A DNA stretch of 64,000 bases from Mytilus galloprovincialis. Its lineage: Eukaryota; Mollusca; Bivalvia; Mytilida; Mytilidae. Under the pieces are notes generated by a model that had not been told where the DNA came from, searched no databases, and was given only the letters and a program-made list of their open reading frames with translations. Shown one piece after another: positions 23,137-36,600 of the stretch (position 1 is the stretch's first letter; each line of letters begins with the position of its first letter). The position numbers and the translations under genes are program-made. The DNA is taken from contig NC_134838.1 in the NCBI RefSeq assembly GCF_965363235.1, positions 15,532,441 to 15,596,440 of the forward strand, given 5' to 3'.

Positions 23137-26100
23137 TCAAAAGTTCTTTTTCAATCTTTGGTTTTCTTCTTTTAATCGTTCTATTTCTCTGATCAGGTCA
23201 TGATTCACTGAATACTGTTGCATTAAATGTGTCATTTCATTCTGAAAAAGAGATTATAATGCTAATCATACAATGTACTTTAAGAAATGTATACAGAATT
23301 TTTAATGACATTTTTTTTTAATTGAAGAGTTGGCATAATTGAATATTACAGGCAGCTGATATGAAATAACGAAAATCTTCCTATGATATATAGAATAATA
23401 TACACGAGTACTTATATAAAATTTGTGAGGACATGAACTACACAACATAATTAGAAGCTACAAAACAGTCAGTGACATTTTACTAATAATTTTGGCATTT
23501 AATAAACAAAGAAAAAGTCACTTGGAAGTTTTAAAGATAAAGACTTAGTGTGGTACAGAGATTAGGCCCACCATCCTGGGTACTGGTAAAATTTAAGACT
23601 TTGGGAGACTGAAGAAATTAAATAAAATTTTAAATAATCAAAGTCCAGGGGATATGTTTTTACAAGATGCTAAATTTTTAAAAGAGTGGTTATTTCAATC
23701 TTATACTTCAATACCAAACATCACTCTTCCTATACAGAAACAGAAAATATGTATTTTCCTTGCTAAATTGATTAGACTTCTTGTACTTATGTAATGTCAC
23801 TGTAGACAATAAGCCAGTGGACAGTGCGTTTAAATTTTTTCTGTATACAAAAAACATTTTGTGTATTTTGAATATTACATCAGAATGGAGATTTTTGTAT
23901 GTAACTTGCACAATTATCAATCATCTATTATGTTTTAGTTTGTCCAAAGTTTAACATGGGCAATAAATAAACATGGGTAAGTTGACTAAATATTCTAATG
24001 CATACCTGTTGTATCTGAAACTGTCTGATCATTTCAAGATGCAGATTTAAGTATTGATTATGAATTTGTTCTTTAAATTCCTCCATGGAATCTTCTATCA
24101 TATTGCGTATAAATTGAGTTTGAAAATTTTGTGGCACAGATCCATCAGAAGCACTGATTTCCTGAGAACGTCTTATAGCACCGTTTGATGTTAATGAAAC
24201 AGCATGAGCACCTTCTGGTGTTCCAGAGGTCCTTATTGGAGAATGGCCTTGACCTCCTGCACTTCCACTCGGAGAGTCATCTAATTTTTTCGATGCTGAA
24301 AAATTCTGAGACACACTTGCAGAGGAATCTGCTGTGAAACCTTGTGAATAGGTGGATTCAGTTCTAGAATTATGAATTGATTGCGGTCTTGTACTAGGTG
24401 ACTGCTTAGGACTATTTCCTGTAGGCTGAGGTGATTGCTGAGTAATATCTGAAAACAAATCCAGAAATTACCAACAATGTTTATAATCAAAGGGAGATAA
24501 TACATAAAAAGATTGGTATGTTTTTTAAGATCTGGATTAATAATGTTATTCATTTAGTTCTCAGAATCTCCTTGAGCAAGTTTCATTCATTTCAACCTTT
24601 CTAAAATTTGTTGCCTTAATATTTCTTTACTTTATGCATTGAAAGTTATAATTGCATGTTATAATTGTACTATGTAATTGTAGTTTTATAAGTAAAGTTC
24701 AGAAGGATGTGATGTGTATATCATATTTCAGAACAGCTTGTCTCAATATTTAAAATATAAAATTAAACAAACAACACCAAAGTTAGCACAAGATTTGTTA
24801 ATGACATCTTATGTAAAACTGAAAGTGAAATTCTTTCTCACCATTATAAGAAGTGCCAGCTGGATGAACTTTGTGATTTGACAAATTATTAGAGAAATTA
24901 GAATTCCTTGAGTCAGTTGAACGCTGTGCTCTATCAAATTCTGGTCTATCAGACGTATCTCTAGTTTTTGAAAATGGATGTCCATCACTTTCTCCTCTAT
25001 GATAGGAATCATTATATTCTAAATTCTGTCTCACTGCTACGTCATTATGGCTGTCCTGAAAAATATTTAAATCTTTTTCTTATTATGATTTTTATAATAG
25101 GATGCATGTCAGATAATTGTTTAAAACCATTCTTTTTCTATTGCACATTTTATTGAAAAAGTTCAGAACATTCAACAGTATCTATAACACTGTCAATCTT
25201 TCTATGATCTGTGGTTATATTCTTATACAAAATGAATTTTGAAACAACCTCTAGTCAATGAGCAGCTATCATAATATGGGATACATAATCGGTGTATGCA
25301 TTTATTTACCACTGACAGATTAAAAAGAATTAATACCAAAGTGTTAATAATGCAAGCAAGAGTAAAGATTTTCTGCTGTCACAAAGTAAAATCAATTTTC
25401 TATAATGAATTTCAATTAAAAGAAAGATTTTGTCAATGAAATAAGCAATGCACAGATTCTGTAGCGAATAAAAATGCATTACATGTAATAGGCCTAAATA
25501 TTATAAACAACTTTTTTAAAAGATAGAAAATTTTACTTACACCATTGAATTGGTGATGAACATTAGAAGACATGTTCTCTCCACGTCTGGTCACTGAAGG
25601 AGAGGAATTTATAACAAGTGGAGAGATTTTTATCTTGTCGCCATATCTTCTACTTATACTATCTCCATCAGCTAATGGTGAAAATACACCACCTAAAATG
25701 GATGCTAAAATTAGTATAAGAATGAATATTGTTAAATAAATAACAGCAATTAATATAAGTTTGAATAGTCTGTTTTGTTTTATATTTAATACAGTTTAGG
25801 AAAATATTTCAAATCTAAACTTTTTTCCATTTACTTTACTGGTCCAGCATTCTAGTGAAGGGTCCCTTTAAATTACATCTAAACTAAATCATAATAAATC
25901 ATTTTCAATAATAGAATAAACAACATATATTTTTCGATATGTTTCATCTAGCTTAATTGGTAAAACTAGTTTCCAAAAATAAATTTTCTGTTATCAATTT
26001 ACTACTATCATTTTGAAGTCCCTTCCTGCAATGTCCTGGTTAGGAAATTACCATAATCTAATATTGATTTAAAATATGATTATGAGTAGTCCAAATAATT

Positions 26101-29100
26101 TAACTTCTGTTACAATGTTATATCTTCCCAATTCATTGTACTTATTCCAGAGAACTGTGTTAACAGGACGTCCAACTTCCATAATGTCCAACCTGTATCC
26201 AATTAGATTTTATAATATGAAATACCTGAGCTATCATTACTGTGATAGGAATTAGTGTTAAACATGGAATCACTTCTCACTGTATCTGTTCTAAAGTCAG
26301 CTGAATTATTTCCAAAGTCTGAAATATGTAAAATTAAAGATTAAAAGAAAATCCAACATAAAACGTGATGTTACATCTAAATGTATCTGTTCTAAAGTCG
26401 GAAGAATTATTTCCAAAGTCTGAAATAAAAAAAAATCAAGAATTACAGAAAATTCAACATTTAACATGAATTCATAACAAGTTGTATCTGTTATAAAACA
26501 AAAATCTGAAAATGGAAAAGTAAGAAAATTTCTGATATCTGTACTAATGACAAGCTCTTAACAATGTCTGAAATTTGAAAAATTGATACTCCATCGCATT
26601 CATTTTTTTTTGTTTTTTTTAACATTTTACTAAGGGCTATTCCAGAAAAAAATGTATGGGGGGGTTGGAAGGCACATTGTATTAATAATACATGGGTGAT
26701 GGGTATCAGAGCAACTTTTCACACTATAATGCACTTTAACTCTTTATTACAATTGTCTGGGTGGCGGGTGCTGACAAAAACTGCCTTCCAACCCCCCCAT
26801 ACATTTTTTTCTGGAATAGCCCTAACTAATTTTGTAATAAAGTATTTTTCTTTGTGTCTATTTGCAAATTTTACTGTGATGTATATTACATATAAGTTAA
26901 TTCAGATAATCATTCTAATTAATATAAAGTTTTGTGAAAGCTTTTCACATTACATGTAATTATTCTCATAAAAAGATATTTCTTTTACAGTAAATTATTT
27001 AATAAAACCTTTAACAAACCCTTGTAGCAACTCCTTTAACCATGATGAGCTCGAATTCTTGTTTATATAAGATTGGAATCAATTTTGTTCTCTTATAAGC
27101 CAAGTCCCAATATTTATGACTATTTGCAAATGAAGAAAAAAAATGTGCATAGTTATAGCTATAGATGAATATACCATTTCTAACTGGAGAAAAAACATCT
27201 TCTTCAGCAGCTCCATCAGAGTGATTATTTATGTTATTATGCTCTGAGAAATCTGAAAAAACAAAATATATTCTGAAATTTTGATGTTCTGAAAAAAAAA
27301 TATCTGGAGAGGTTGTAAATATTAATGTCTACAATTTTTTTCAAGGGAACTGATTTTCTCAGCTGTCCTTATTTTGTCATAAAAAAATAGAACTACATGG
27401 TTAAGTCAGAAATTAATGAGTCAATTTTTATGGAGAATTCTTGACCATTGGCAAATATATGAAATCCTATTAATGTGATTGCAATAATATCAGGAAGGAA
27501 AATTGCTGCTGAAACTATGAATGCATAGTCTTTATTATTGCAATCCTGATAATGTCACATTTATCACAATAATTTCAATAATTTCTGAATTGACAGTTTT
27601 CTTTGTAAAAAGTAAATTAACAAAAATACTGAACTCCAAGGAAAATTCAAAACTGAAAGACCTTTATAAAATGGCAAAATCAAAAGCCCAAACACATCTA
27701 ACATACATACTTTAGTCTTGAAAATGCATGAAATATGCCTTTGAAGATTAAGCAAATAATCATTATATATCAATATAGTATTTATATATCAATATAGTAT
27801 ATGTAATTTTACTCCTGGTAAATCACATTCATTTAAACCTTGTGTTGTTGTGGTAGCTAAAATGTACAATGACTGCATTCTTATTATTATTAAAGAATTC
27901 TAAGTAACCATTCTATTTGTTTAAAGGAGAGCTGCTACATGATACTTTCATCATAGAAGACTTTGTACACTGGAAGTAAACCACTGTATGAATAATTACC
28001 TCAGAGCAAAATGTACACTGAAGTTTTTTCTGTTGTTTTTAAGGCTCAGTATCTTTAAGATTCCTTGAAGTATAAAGTTAGTCTTTTGTTTTAAGGCTCA
28101 GTATTACATTTTTTATCTCAAGATTTCCATGACTTTGTTCTATTGTTTTCAATGCTGGGTGTTTTGTTGTTATCACGACTGTATTAGCTGAAAAATGTTT
28201 CAAGATTTCTCAAAGTTGAAGATCGTTCTATTGTTTTAAGTTCAGTATTACCTTTATTATGTCCTGATTTCCCTAAGGGAGCTGATGGCAGCTGTCTTCT
28301 GTTAGGTGAAATTGCTGCAGAAGATGCTGACTTTGCACCTGAAGGTTCATGCTGGAAAAAAAGCCATTGAATAAGATTTTCAGCTATTTTGACAGAAGTT
28401 GAAACCAAATTTACTAAAAAACATACAGAAATTTAATATGGTGGAGCTGTTTAACAATGTATTATTGTGTTGTGCACTTTTGAAAATAACAGACATGGAG
28501 CTGATGTTAACGTTTATGAAATATTGGGTAAACAATAAATGTGCTTTTATCACTATTGTATATCTTGGCAGCTGCAAGTCATGTTCAGTCATCAGACTTT
28601 ACAGAATCAAGAAAAGGTTTAGAGTAAACTTAAATTTATAAAGGTTAGTTTTTTTTTAATTTTCTGGTCAAAGTTTATAATGTTGCTATCTTGAGACATT
28701 CATAATGTTATGGTGAATAAATATTGAAAACAAAAGAAGACTATAATACATCTTGCATTTGTATGGTTGTAACAATACTTTTTCTATTATCTCACACTTA
28801 TGGGTATGCTTTAATGAAATGTCAAGCATGATAAAGATTCAGACATACAAGATAGTTATTCCAATATGTGTGTTAATGTATTACTTTGACTACAATAATT
28901 TTAACAAACTATGAAAAATAAGTTAATCTGTTTGCTTCATGACATGATACACTCTATAATGGCACAACCAATTTCCTGTATTTTTAAAACTTACAACTAA
29001 ACCATGTTGAAATTTAACATTCTGTACAGATGATTTATGTGCATTGATGGTTTTCATTGGTGCATTCCCATGTCTCAGATCATATAGATATATTATCCCC

Positions 29101-32100
29101 CTTGTTGATCCAACAGCTACAGTGGCTCCATCTGACATTACATCTATAGAAGTCAAAGGATTCTCTGCTGTCATTGTTTTAACTGGCCTAAATAAAAAAG
29201 ATAAACAATTACTATTAACTTAATATTCATACATTATCCAATTATTCTTTTATTAGTCCAATAGCTGAGTTGTAGACAATTCTTTTATTAGTCCAATAGC
29301 TGAATTGTAGACAATTCTTTTATTAGTCCAATAGCTGAATTGTAGACAATTCTTTTATTAGTCCAATAGCTGAGATTGTAGACAATTCTTTTATTAGTCC
29401 AATAGCTGAGATGGTAGACAATTCTTTTATTAGTCCAATAACTGAGATTGTAGACAATTCTTTTATTAGTCCAATAGCTGAGATTGTAGACAATTCTTTT
29501 ATTAGTCCAATAGCTGAGATTGTAGACAATTCTTTTATTAGTCCAATAACTGAGATTGTAGACAATTCTTTTATTAGTCCAATAGCTGAGATTGTAGACA
29601 AACTATATGTGTCAATGATGACTATCTTGTTGAATTATTTGATCAGACAGAAAAAAAGTCAGTTTTTTCTGTACCCTCGAAAGTGATGCAAATTATAAGA
29701 ATTTCATAAAAATAATATTTTTACAATTTTGCATGGCTTTTTGTTTGTTTAACAGGGTAAATGTTTTATATATATGATACAAATAGTTATCATAAGAAAC
29801 ATGAATCTAAGGTTCTTCAACTTTACATTATGTGATATTACTATGCTTTTTCTTCTATTAGCCACCATTTAAATACTGTTAAACTTTTCTGAGATCATTT
29901 CATTTTCATTACATGGCTGTTCACAAATTAACATATTTTACTAAACAATAAAAGAAATTAAACCTTAGTTAATGTTTAACAAATCCCATAATTTATTAGA
30001 TATGAATAACAAACTATTTTACTTCTAAAATATCTTTATAAGTTATACTACATTTTTATGCATGCAAAACCTAAGGAGAATGTAATCCTTACTTTTTCCC
30101 TTGAGTATCATAGCATACAATTCTTTTATCAAGTCCTACAGACATTAGCAATATATCATTGATGGGAGAAAAGTTCAAACCCGTGGCTGGTGCAATGTGA
30201 GAACTTGAGAAGCTATGAAGCAGTCTACGTGTATTGATATCCCACAGGTTAACAGCACCATCATCAGACACAGACCCCAGTAATGACTTTCTAAATTTAC
30301 TGTACTGTATCTGACGTACTGTCTGAAAAAGAAAAAAACATTGAGTTACTTTATCAGATTAATTTTGTACACAAAAATGTAAATATTTTTAATATTCTAA
30401 TAATTTTTGTTCAATAAACATACTTTTTAAGTTTTAAACGGTACCTTATTTCAGGGTTTTATTATTTGCATCTATCAAATAAACTAAAAATATAGTTCTT
30501 ATCTTTAAGCATTTAATTTCTATGTTTTCCCCTCCTTACAATATCCACATAAATTAAAAATCCTACAAAAATAACTTTTTTTTAAATGAATCAACAGCAT
30601 TCAAATTATGTATGTATATAGATTTAGAGACATAATTAATATTATACAACATAACTTAAAAATAGGAATACCTGGCACTTTGGTGCAACCATTGGACTGC
30701 AACCTTGACCTGTAACCACATTAAACAAGATAATCTCTCCTGTTTCAGAACCAGATGCAATGTATGTGTCATTGCAGTTAAACTGGGCACAAGTCACAGG
30801 TCCTTTATGGTCCTGTAAATTAGACAGAAATAAATCTTTAGAAACAACTAGGACATGTAAATTTTCTAACAGTCAATCAAGTATTGACTAAAAGTTTAGT
30901 AAATTATTTAGTCCATTAAAAGAAATGAAATTTATCAATAATCTTGACAAGACTGGTTCTGAAATTTTCCATTTGTAATACAACCAATATATTATATCAA
31001 TCTAAGGGGGCATAACTGTAAAAATAATATAGGATTTGAGCAGATTCTCCAAGTAATTTACATTTTTAAGTGCATAGCTTCATCCAAATTATTCATTTCA
31101 ATCTGTTTTAGAACTCAAGTGTACGTCTGTTACAAGAAATTACATATAGTCATACATTATAATGTTTGTTTTCCATGATGACATATTCCATACACCATGT
31201 ACACTCATAACTTATACTTTTTTTTTTTAAATTTGTCTGTGATTTCAGATCCCATTCACTCATACCTTATACTGTTTATGTATTTTTTTGTGATTTCAGA
31301 CCCCATTCACTGATACCCCAAACTGTTTATGTACTTTTTGTGATTTCAGATCCCATACACTCATCATGCTCATACCTTATACTGTATATGTATTTTATGT
31401 GATTTCAGATCCCATACACTCATACCTTGTACTGTTTTTTTATTTTCCGTGACTTCAGATCCCATACATTGATACAGCTGTCTGTTCCACCAACTAACAG
31501 GTATGATGAAGTGGAGTTAAAATCTACACATAAACTTCCTGCCTGTAAAAAAATAGTCTTCAGAACATATTATTTATTTAAATTCAATATCACATGGACT
31601 TCTCTTGTCAAGCTGTGGAGGATGTATAAATAATCAGAATTGAGATGCAAAATAAATGTCTCATATAGAGAAACTAGCTAATTAATGCCAAATTCTCTAA
31701 ACATCTGACTTTTTGCTGTTTAAAAGCAGTGGAGTGCATTATTTTGGTCCTCTTTATTCTATTATAAAAATGTTGTGTTGGTTAGTAAATGTTTGTACAG
31801 CTTTACTTTCAGGTATAACAATAATGAAGATGCTAATAAAACCAGACACAAATTGCACATGTACACCTACTTTAATCTGTTGTTTTGTTAAGTTTTCATA
31901 TAAACAGCAAGTAATTAATTCCATAAGTAACACCAAGCATAATTGAAGAAATGGCACATTGTTATATATACTTACAGGACTATCAAATTCTGTTACTGTT
32001 ACCGCTGTATCTTTCACAGCAGTAAAACAGATTTTATCACTCTTAGAAGATGCACTGCATAATAACAAATCTGGCATGTGAATTAAGGAGTATCATATAA

Positions 32101-33310
32101 ATATTGACATTTTACACATACACAAAATTTAATTTTTGGTCAAATTGTGGAAATATGAATTTACATGTACATGTAGATGCATTGCAATAAATTTGGTGGT
32201 TTAAATATACAACTAATTTAAACCAGGTTTCATATATACATGTATAGATAATTGTAGATGTATTTGAAAATGAAAGTAAAAATGATGGATTTGCTGAATA
32301 TTGGTCACTGTGAAATATGTCTAAATATGAAAAAAAATAAAGTAAAGGACGTCAGCTCCATACATGTTAAGCTGAAATTTTCATAAATGAAGAGATATAA
32401 AATGAACTGATTGAGGCCTGATTTATATGGATTAAAAGCCATCAGTCGTCTCAAGAAGCAACAAAGCAGCAAATCATTTTGACAGAAAAATACCTACTTT
32501 AGATATATATAGGAAAACATCCATTGGAAGCCAAGAATTATCTTGGACCAAGGTTTTTAAAGACTCTGTGACAAAGCTAAATTACTTCAAACAATAATCA
32601 TATGATATCAACATTTGAGGAGAGGTTCATAGTCTTCTTCTTCTTTCGGTTAGCAGACACCATCAACTGGTTGACTATATATTCTGCCACATTATGGAGT
32701 GAGTGCATGAAATTTTTGAAATTTAATAATAAAATGGGTGCAATTAAAAACATGTCATTAATTTAATGACGGAGCTGAGACTTGAAAGATTCAGGACTCA
32801 TGGTAGAGACAGTATAGTTGGACAAAGTGTTAACACTCTCTGATTGTTCGAAAATAGAACGACGCCTTCCATACAGTTGTTTTACATGAATGAATTCCAA
32901 GTGCCATTTTGTTTTTAATTCTGGAAGGGCATTCATTTAGTACATGTACAAGCTTGCTGGATGTATTTATTTTGATATAAGTTGTTCTGTAGCTTATAAT
33001 ACAGCTGTGTTTCCTTCATTCTTGTACAATGTTGAAGGTTAGACTATCCAAGATGTTCCAGCATGTCACTAACAGATGAGGTGCTGTATTTGAAAATTAA
33101 AAACGTTTTATCTTTTAAAGTAACTTAAGTGAACTGGTTTTAATTAAATTATTAAAGGATACTATCACTGTTCCATGTAGACTTCTTGCCATTCCATGCA
33201 ATGGAACTGATGTTCTGGTCATGAGGATTAAACTGTCTCACAATAGAGAAGTTATTGGTGTCCCAAACTTTTATATCATCTCCACATGAAGCAAGTTTTA
33301 AAGCACTCAT
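23137..33310 (-). CDS. NEDD1: NEDD1, WD40 gamma-tubulin ring complex adaptor, 13 exons
   Basis: Exons, 5' to 3': 33310-33169, 32070-31976, 31542-31426, 30812-30672, 30322-30093, 29187-28995, 28351-28252, 27252-27175, about 26318-26227, 25692-25541, 25055-24842, 24448-24006, 23241-23137. Phases agree throughout; exon 9 needs 93 bases, so one of its edges may be off by one. About 700 aa; human NEDD1 is 660. The start MSALKLASCGDDIKVWD matches the human N-terminus. WD40 repeats fill residues 1 to about 300 (VWDLKS, NLWDINTRR, IGLDKR-like SVGLDKRIVCYD, YLYDLRHG). A Ser-rich disordered linker follows, then the conserved gamma-tubulin-binding helix (FIRNMIEDSMEEF, residues about 631 on) and terminal coiled coil ending ERLKEENQRLKKNF. 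Known role: recruits gamma-tubulin ring complexes to centrosome and spindle for microtubule nucleation. Introns carry several tandem arrays derived from exon edges, a MITE and a 36-bp satellite. Confidence 0.93.
26280..26515 (-). repeat. tandem duplication of the NEDD1 exon 9 5' end with its acceptor
   Basis: The first ~35 bases of exon 9, its acceptor and the intron just upstream (plus strand TGTATCTGTTCTAAAGTC, AATTATTTCCAAAGTCTGAA, to TCCAACAT) recur almost intact at 26382-26460. A third, weaker copy starts at about 26482. The period is about 100 bases. The extra copies lie in the upstream intron and lack a downstream donor. Confidence 0.7.
26631..26825. mobile_element. 189-bp MITE, PIF/Harbinger type
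   Basis: Ends at 26634 and 26822 are perfect inverted repeats of about 41 bases (starting GGGCTATTCCAGAAAAAAAT, including a run of seven G). TAA direct repeats flank it (26631-26633, 26823-26825). A 3-bp TWA duplication with GGGC-type ends fits PIF/Harbinger. The identical arms suggest recent insertion or conversion. It lies in NEDD1 intron 8. Confidence 0.8.
27630..27712 (+). repeat. dispersed repeat family C, copy 4
   Basis: GAACTCCAAGGAAAATTCAA and GCAAAATCAAAAGCCCAAAC match the family, in NEDD1 intron 7. Confidence 0.55.
28025..28252 (-). repeat. donor-side repeats in NEDD1 intron 7
   Basis: The intron sequence directly after the exon 7 donor (minus strand GTAATACTGAACTTAAAACA) recurs twice further into the intron, near 28085-28110 and 28030-28055, as GTAATACTGAGCCTTAAAAC and a variant. 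The exon itself is not included, unlike the arrays at exons 3 and 9. Confidence 0.5.
29242..29602. repeat. 36-bp tandem array in NEDD1 intron 5
   Basis: About ten units of GACAATTCTTTTATTAGTCC plus AATAGCTGAGATTGTA. The first copies are one or two bases shorter; the later ones are uniform at 36 bases. Because 36 is a multiple of three, both strands are open across the uniform part (ELSTISAIGLIK on the minus strand, SFISPIAEIVDN on the plus). It lies inside an intron and shows no splice sites, so it is not coding. Confidence 0.85.
31211..31425 (-). repeat. tandem copies of the NEDD1 exon 3 3' end with its donor
   Basis: Directly downstream of exon 3 on the minus strand, the exon's last ~45 bases and donor recur four times with a period of 50-59 bases. 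TTCAGATCCCA on the plus strand occurs at about 31243, 31294 (variant), 31344, 31403, and in the true exon at 31455. Copies still read WDLKS and end in GTATGAG-like donors. The true exon is the one with an upstream acceptor. Confidence 0.75.
32071..33168. other. NEDD1 intron 1
   Basis: About 1.1 kb with slightly more complex sequence near 32420-33080. I find no persistent reading frame or boundary that I can support. Confidence 0.4.
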
Positions 33311-33664
33311 TTTGTTTACATTACAATTTTTCTGTCAATCACTTTGAACCAAGATGCAAAATAATTCGTATTACAGTGTTTATTTCCCAGTTAAATATAT
33401 CCCATTTGAGCTCACAAATACAAAAATGCATTGTTATATCAAAATACCATTTTCATTTACAAAGAAAAGAGTCTGAATCATAATAATCATTATTTTGTGT
33501 TTTGTTTTGATTTGTTGATCTGCAAAATCCCGCCATGATCTTGACTTCCGGTTTACTCATTTCAATTATTTATTTATCGGAATACGAACTTATGAAGGCG
33601 CACTTGTTTCGTTTTGTTTACTAAAATATGTAAATTCAGTTAACCCAATATATGGACAACAAAC
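33311..33664. promoter_or_regulatory. shared bidirectional promoter of NEDD1 and MBD4
   Basis: The start codons of NEDD1 (33310, minus) and MBD4 (33665, plus) are 354 bases apart with nothing else between. ACTTCCGG (ETS/GABP type) lies at 33544-33551, about midway. ETS sites and lack of a strong TATA box are typical of divergent housekeeping promoters. Transcription start sites cannot be fixed from sequence. Confidence 0.65.
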
Positions 33665-36600
33665 ATGGAGAACGACGAACCTCATGAACAACTGTTTGTT
33701 GCAATGCAACCATCGTTAGTTTTTTAATGCTAAAGAGTATTTTACTTAATTACTGTAGTAAACGTCAGGAAATTCTGGCCATTTCACAAAAAAATTGCAC
33801 TATGAGTCAGATGAATGGAATACATTATGTTACATGTTACAAAAGTCTGACTTAAAACCAAAAATATTATTAAACTAGAAGTAAAGATTATGGACAACAA
33901 TAAGGAACTTTCAGTATTTTTAGCTGTATCATTACTCGTTTATATCTCCCTCAAGGGATTTGAAGAGCAATTTCCCATAATTTACCAAATATTATAACAA
34001 AGTCCTGTTTACATGGTGTACATGACGAACCAAAAACTAACATGATAATTTGATTTAAAACTAAGACTTGCATCTTTGAGGAAGGATTAAAATTAATAAG
34101 TTGACAATTTAGATGAATAATTACTCTTCAGAGGTTGAGACGATTTAAATGCACATCTCAAGGTGTTGTACATGTATATATATATATCTACATTACTAAA
34201 TGCTATCTTATAACGTAACGGTACCCAAATAGACGTATTTACACTTGTATTCAAATTTGTCCGCCATTACGTAAAATCACACAGATTCCCGTAAACTTTG
34301 ACATCATAATTTAAAATATTTGACGTCACAATTTAAAAGTGATTGTTGCTTGACGTCAAAGGGTGATTCGGAGTAGATCTAAGGTCATTCGGAGGCAAGA
34401 TTCAACTAAATACCAAAAGTGTAAATACGTTTATTGAACAGAGTACTCAAATGACACCTATTTAGCAAAATAGCAGCAGAAATCTTGAAAGATTTCCTAG
34501 AGACTAAACAATTTGTATTTTTATGATTTGATACTATGCACGTCTTTCAACATAGGTAAAAATATTTAGAAATACACAAAAAATTCACAGTATTTATCAA
34601 CAGATGAAGTGTTTACTGAAAAAAGCAAAATGTACCGAAACGTCATCTTTTTAAAATTTGCAAATACAATATGTTTCAAGTATCCATATCTAAAATAATG
34701 AAGAGTAAGCATGGAAAAATATCCAAAATTTGTTAAAAATATTTGAAAAAATTAAACAATAGCTCTGTTATTCAACTTTTGACGACGCGAACTTAAGCAT
34801 GGATGCAATTTGGGTACCCCTCATTACAGAATCATTGATGTTTTGGAGGTTAGTTCAGACCAATTTTTCTATGATTCCATATGAATTAAAAATCAAATTG
34901 GTGTACCTATATAATAAAGAAGGATACAGCTACAAAATAAACACAAAATGGAAATTTTTGTCTTGATCATAAAAAAACGTAGTTGAAAAAACTGTCAAAA
35001 TAGATGCAATTTGGGTACCGTCACGTTATATATCTTAAGATCAAAGTAATATAATCACATATCTCCTTATTTGGCTGGATGGTTTTCATGCTATATAGAA
35101 TGCATAAAGCATAAGCATAAAGCATAAAAGAATTATTTAAAGTCGTTTATACATATATAACAATACAACATAAGCTCTGTGGAGCTTTTATCCGACATAC
35201 ATTTGTACATATATATCATGTATATATGACAAGCACAATACATAAAACACATAAAACATAAAGCACATCATGCAAAACAACTAATGTTTACAGTTATCAA
35301 GCAATTAATAAGCACAATTAAAGCATATACAGCAAACATAAAATGCAGATAACTAACATTCATGCAATAGCTATTATAAAGCACTAAAAGTAATTCACGT
35401 ATTTAGATCACAAATAAAAAATTATGCCTAAAAATTTAAAAGCCAGAGTATACAAGATACATGTAAATAAATAAACTGATCTACAGCTCACTGAGATCTG
35501 CAGGAGGAACACTGACACGAACTGCCCTCCCAATTACCAACCAAACTTTTAAACTGACCCAATGGCATTTCTTCCCTCATTTTATTTTGCAGTTCGTTCC
35601 AGAGTTTGGCTCCTGCATATCTGAATAAGTGTAGCCCATGGGTAGTTGTCTTTACCCTGGGAACATATCTGCTATGTTGTTATTTCTAAAAGAATTATAA
35701 CATTTTTTATTTCAATAAGTTCATGTAGATATAATGGACATAGTTTATTAAAAAATTTATATACCTCTATTGCTATCATTCTAATTCTTCTGATTTCTAT
35801 ACTTGGTAATTTTGATTTAATTAACAGTTGTTGATAAGTACATGTACTACAATACTCTTCATATATAAATCTTAGGGCACGCTGCTGTATTTTCTCTATT
35901 TTTCTGGTATTACAATCACCACAGAAGTGCCATATATATTACAAAACAATGATAAATGAATAATATATAGTAAGTCTACCTAATTTTGTTAAATGTTTAC
36001 CAATACGTTTAAGTACATGTAATTGTCTTGATGCCTTTTTACAAATGTTAGAAATATGGGCATCAAACTTAACATGCTTAAGTTGATATTCAATTGTAAC
36101 ATCAAGTAATTTCACTTCTTTTTCACTATGAATAATATTACCATCTAAGTTAAATGAAATGTTTTTATTTTCAGTTTTCTTGCCTATTGCTATTGTCTGA
36201 AACTTGACGGGGTTGGCCTTCATATGATTTAGACTGAACCAATTTATTAGCTCTAACTCTAAGCTTTCTTTTTCTAAAATATTAAATACCACAGTGTATA
36301 TCAGTGTGTGAATATGACAAAGTATTGTCATCTGCATAATTATACAATGAACTGCTTGATACAAAATGAATAATGTCATTCAACAAAATATTAAAAAGTA
36401 CAGCCTACAGGTCCTAAAATAGAGCCTTGCGGCACACCTTTATATATATCTTTCTAGATACTTATATCTAAACTTTTACACATTGTTTTCTTTTACTTAC
36501 ATGTAAATAACTGTCTATCAAGCTTAAAGCTGTTTCAGATAGTCCATATGCCTTTAGTTTAAAATTAATAAATTATGAGGAAAGCAATCAAAGACTAAAC

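Noticed and set aside
29323-29686. Two overlapping ~90-codon frames on opposite strands
   Set aside because: Both are products of the 36-bp satellite inside NEDD1 intron 5; no splice sites.
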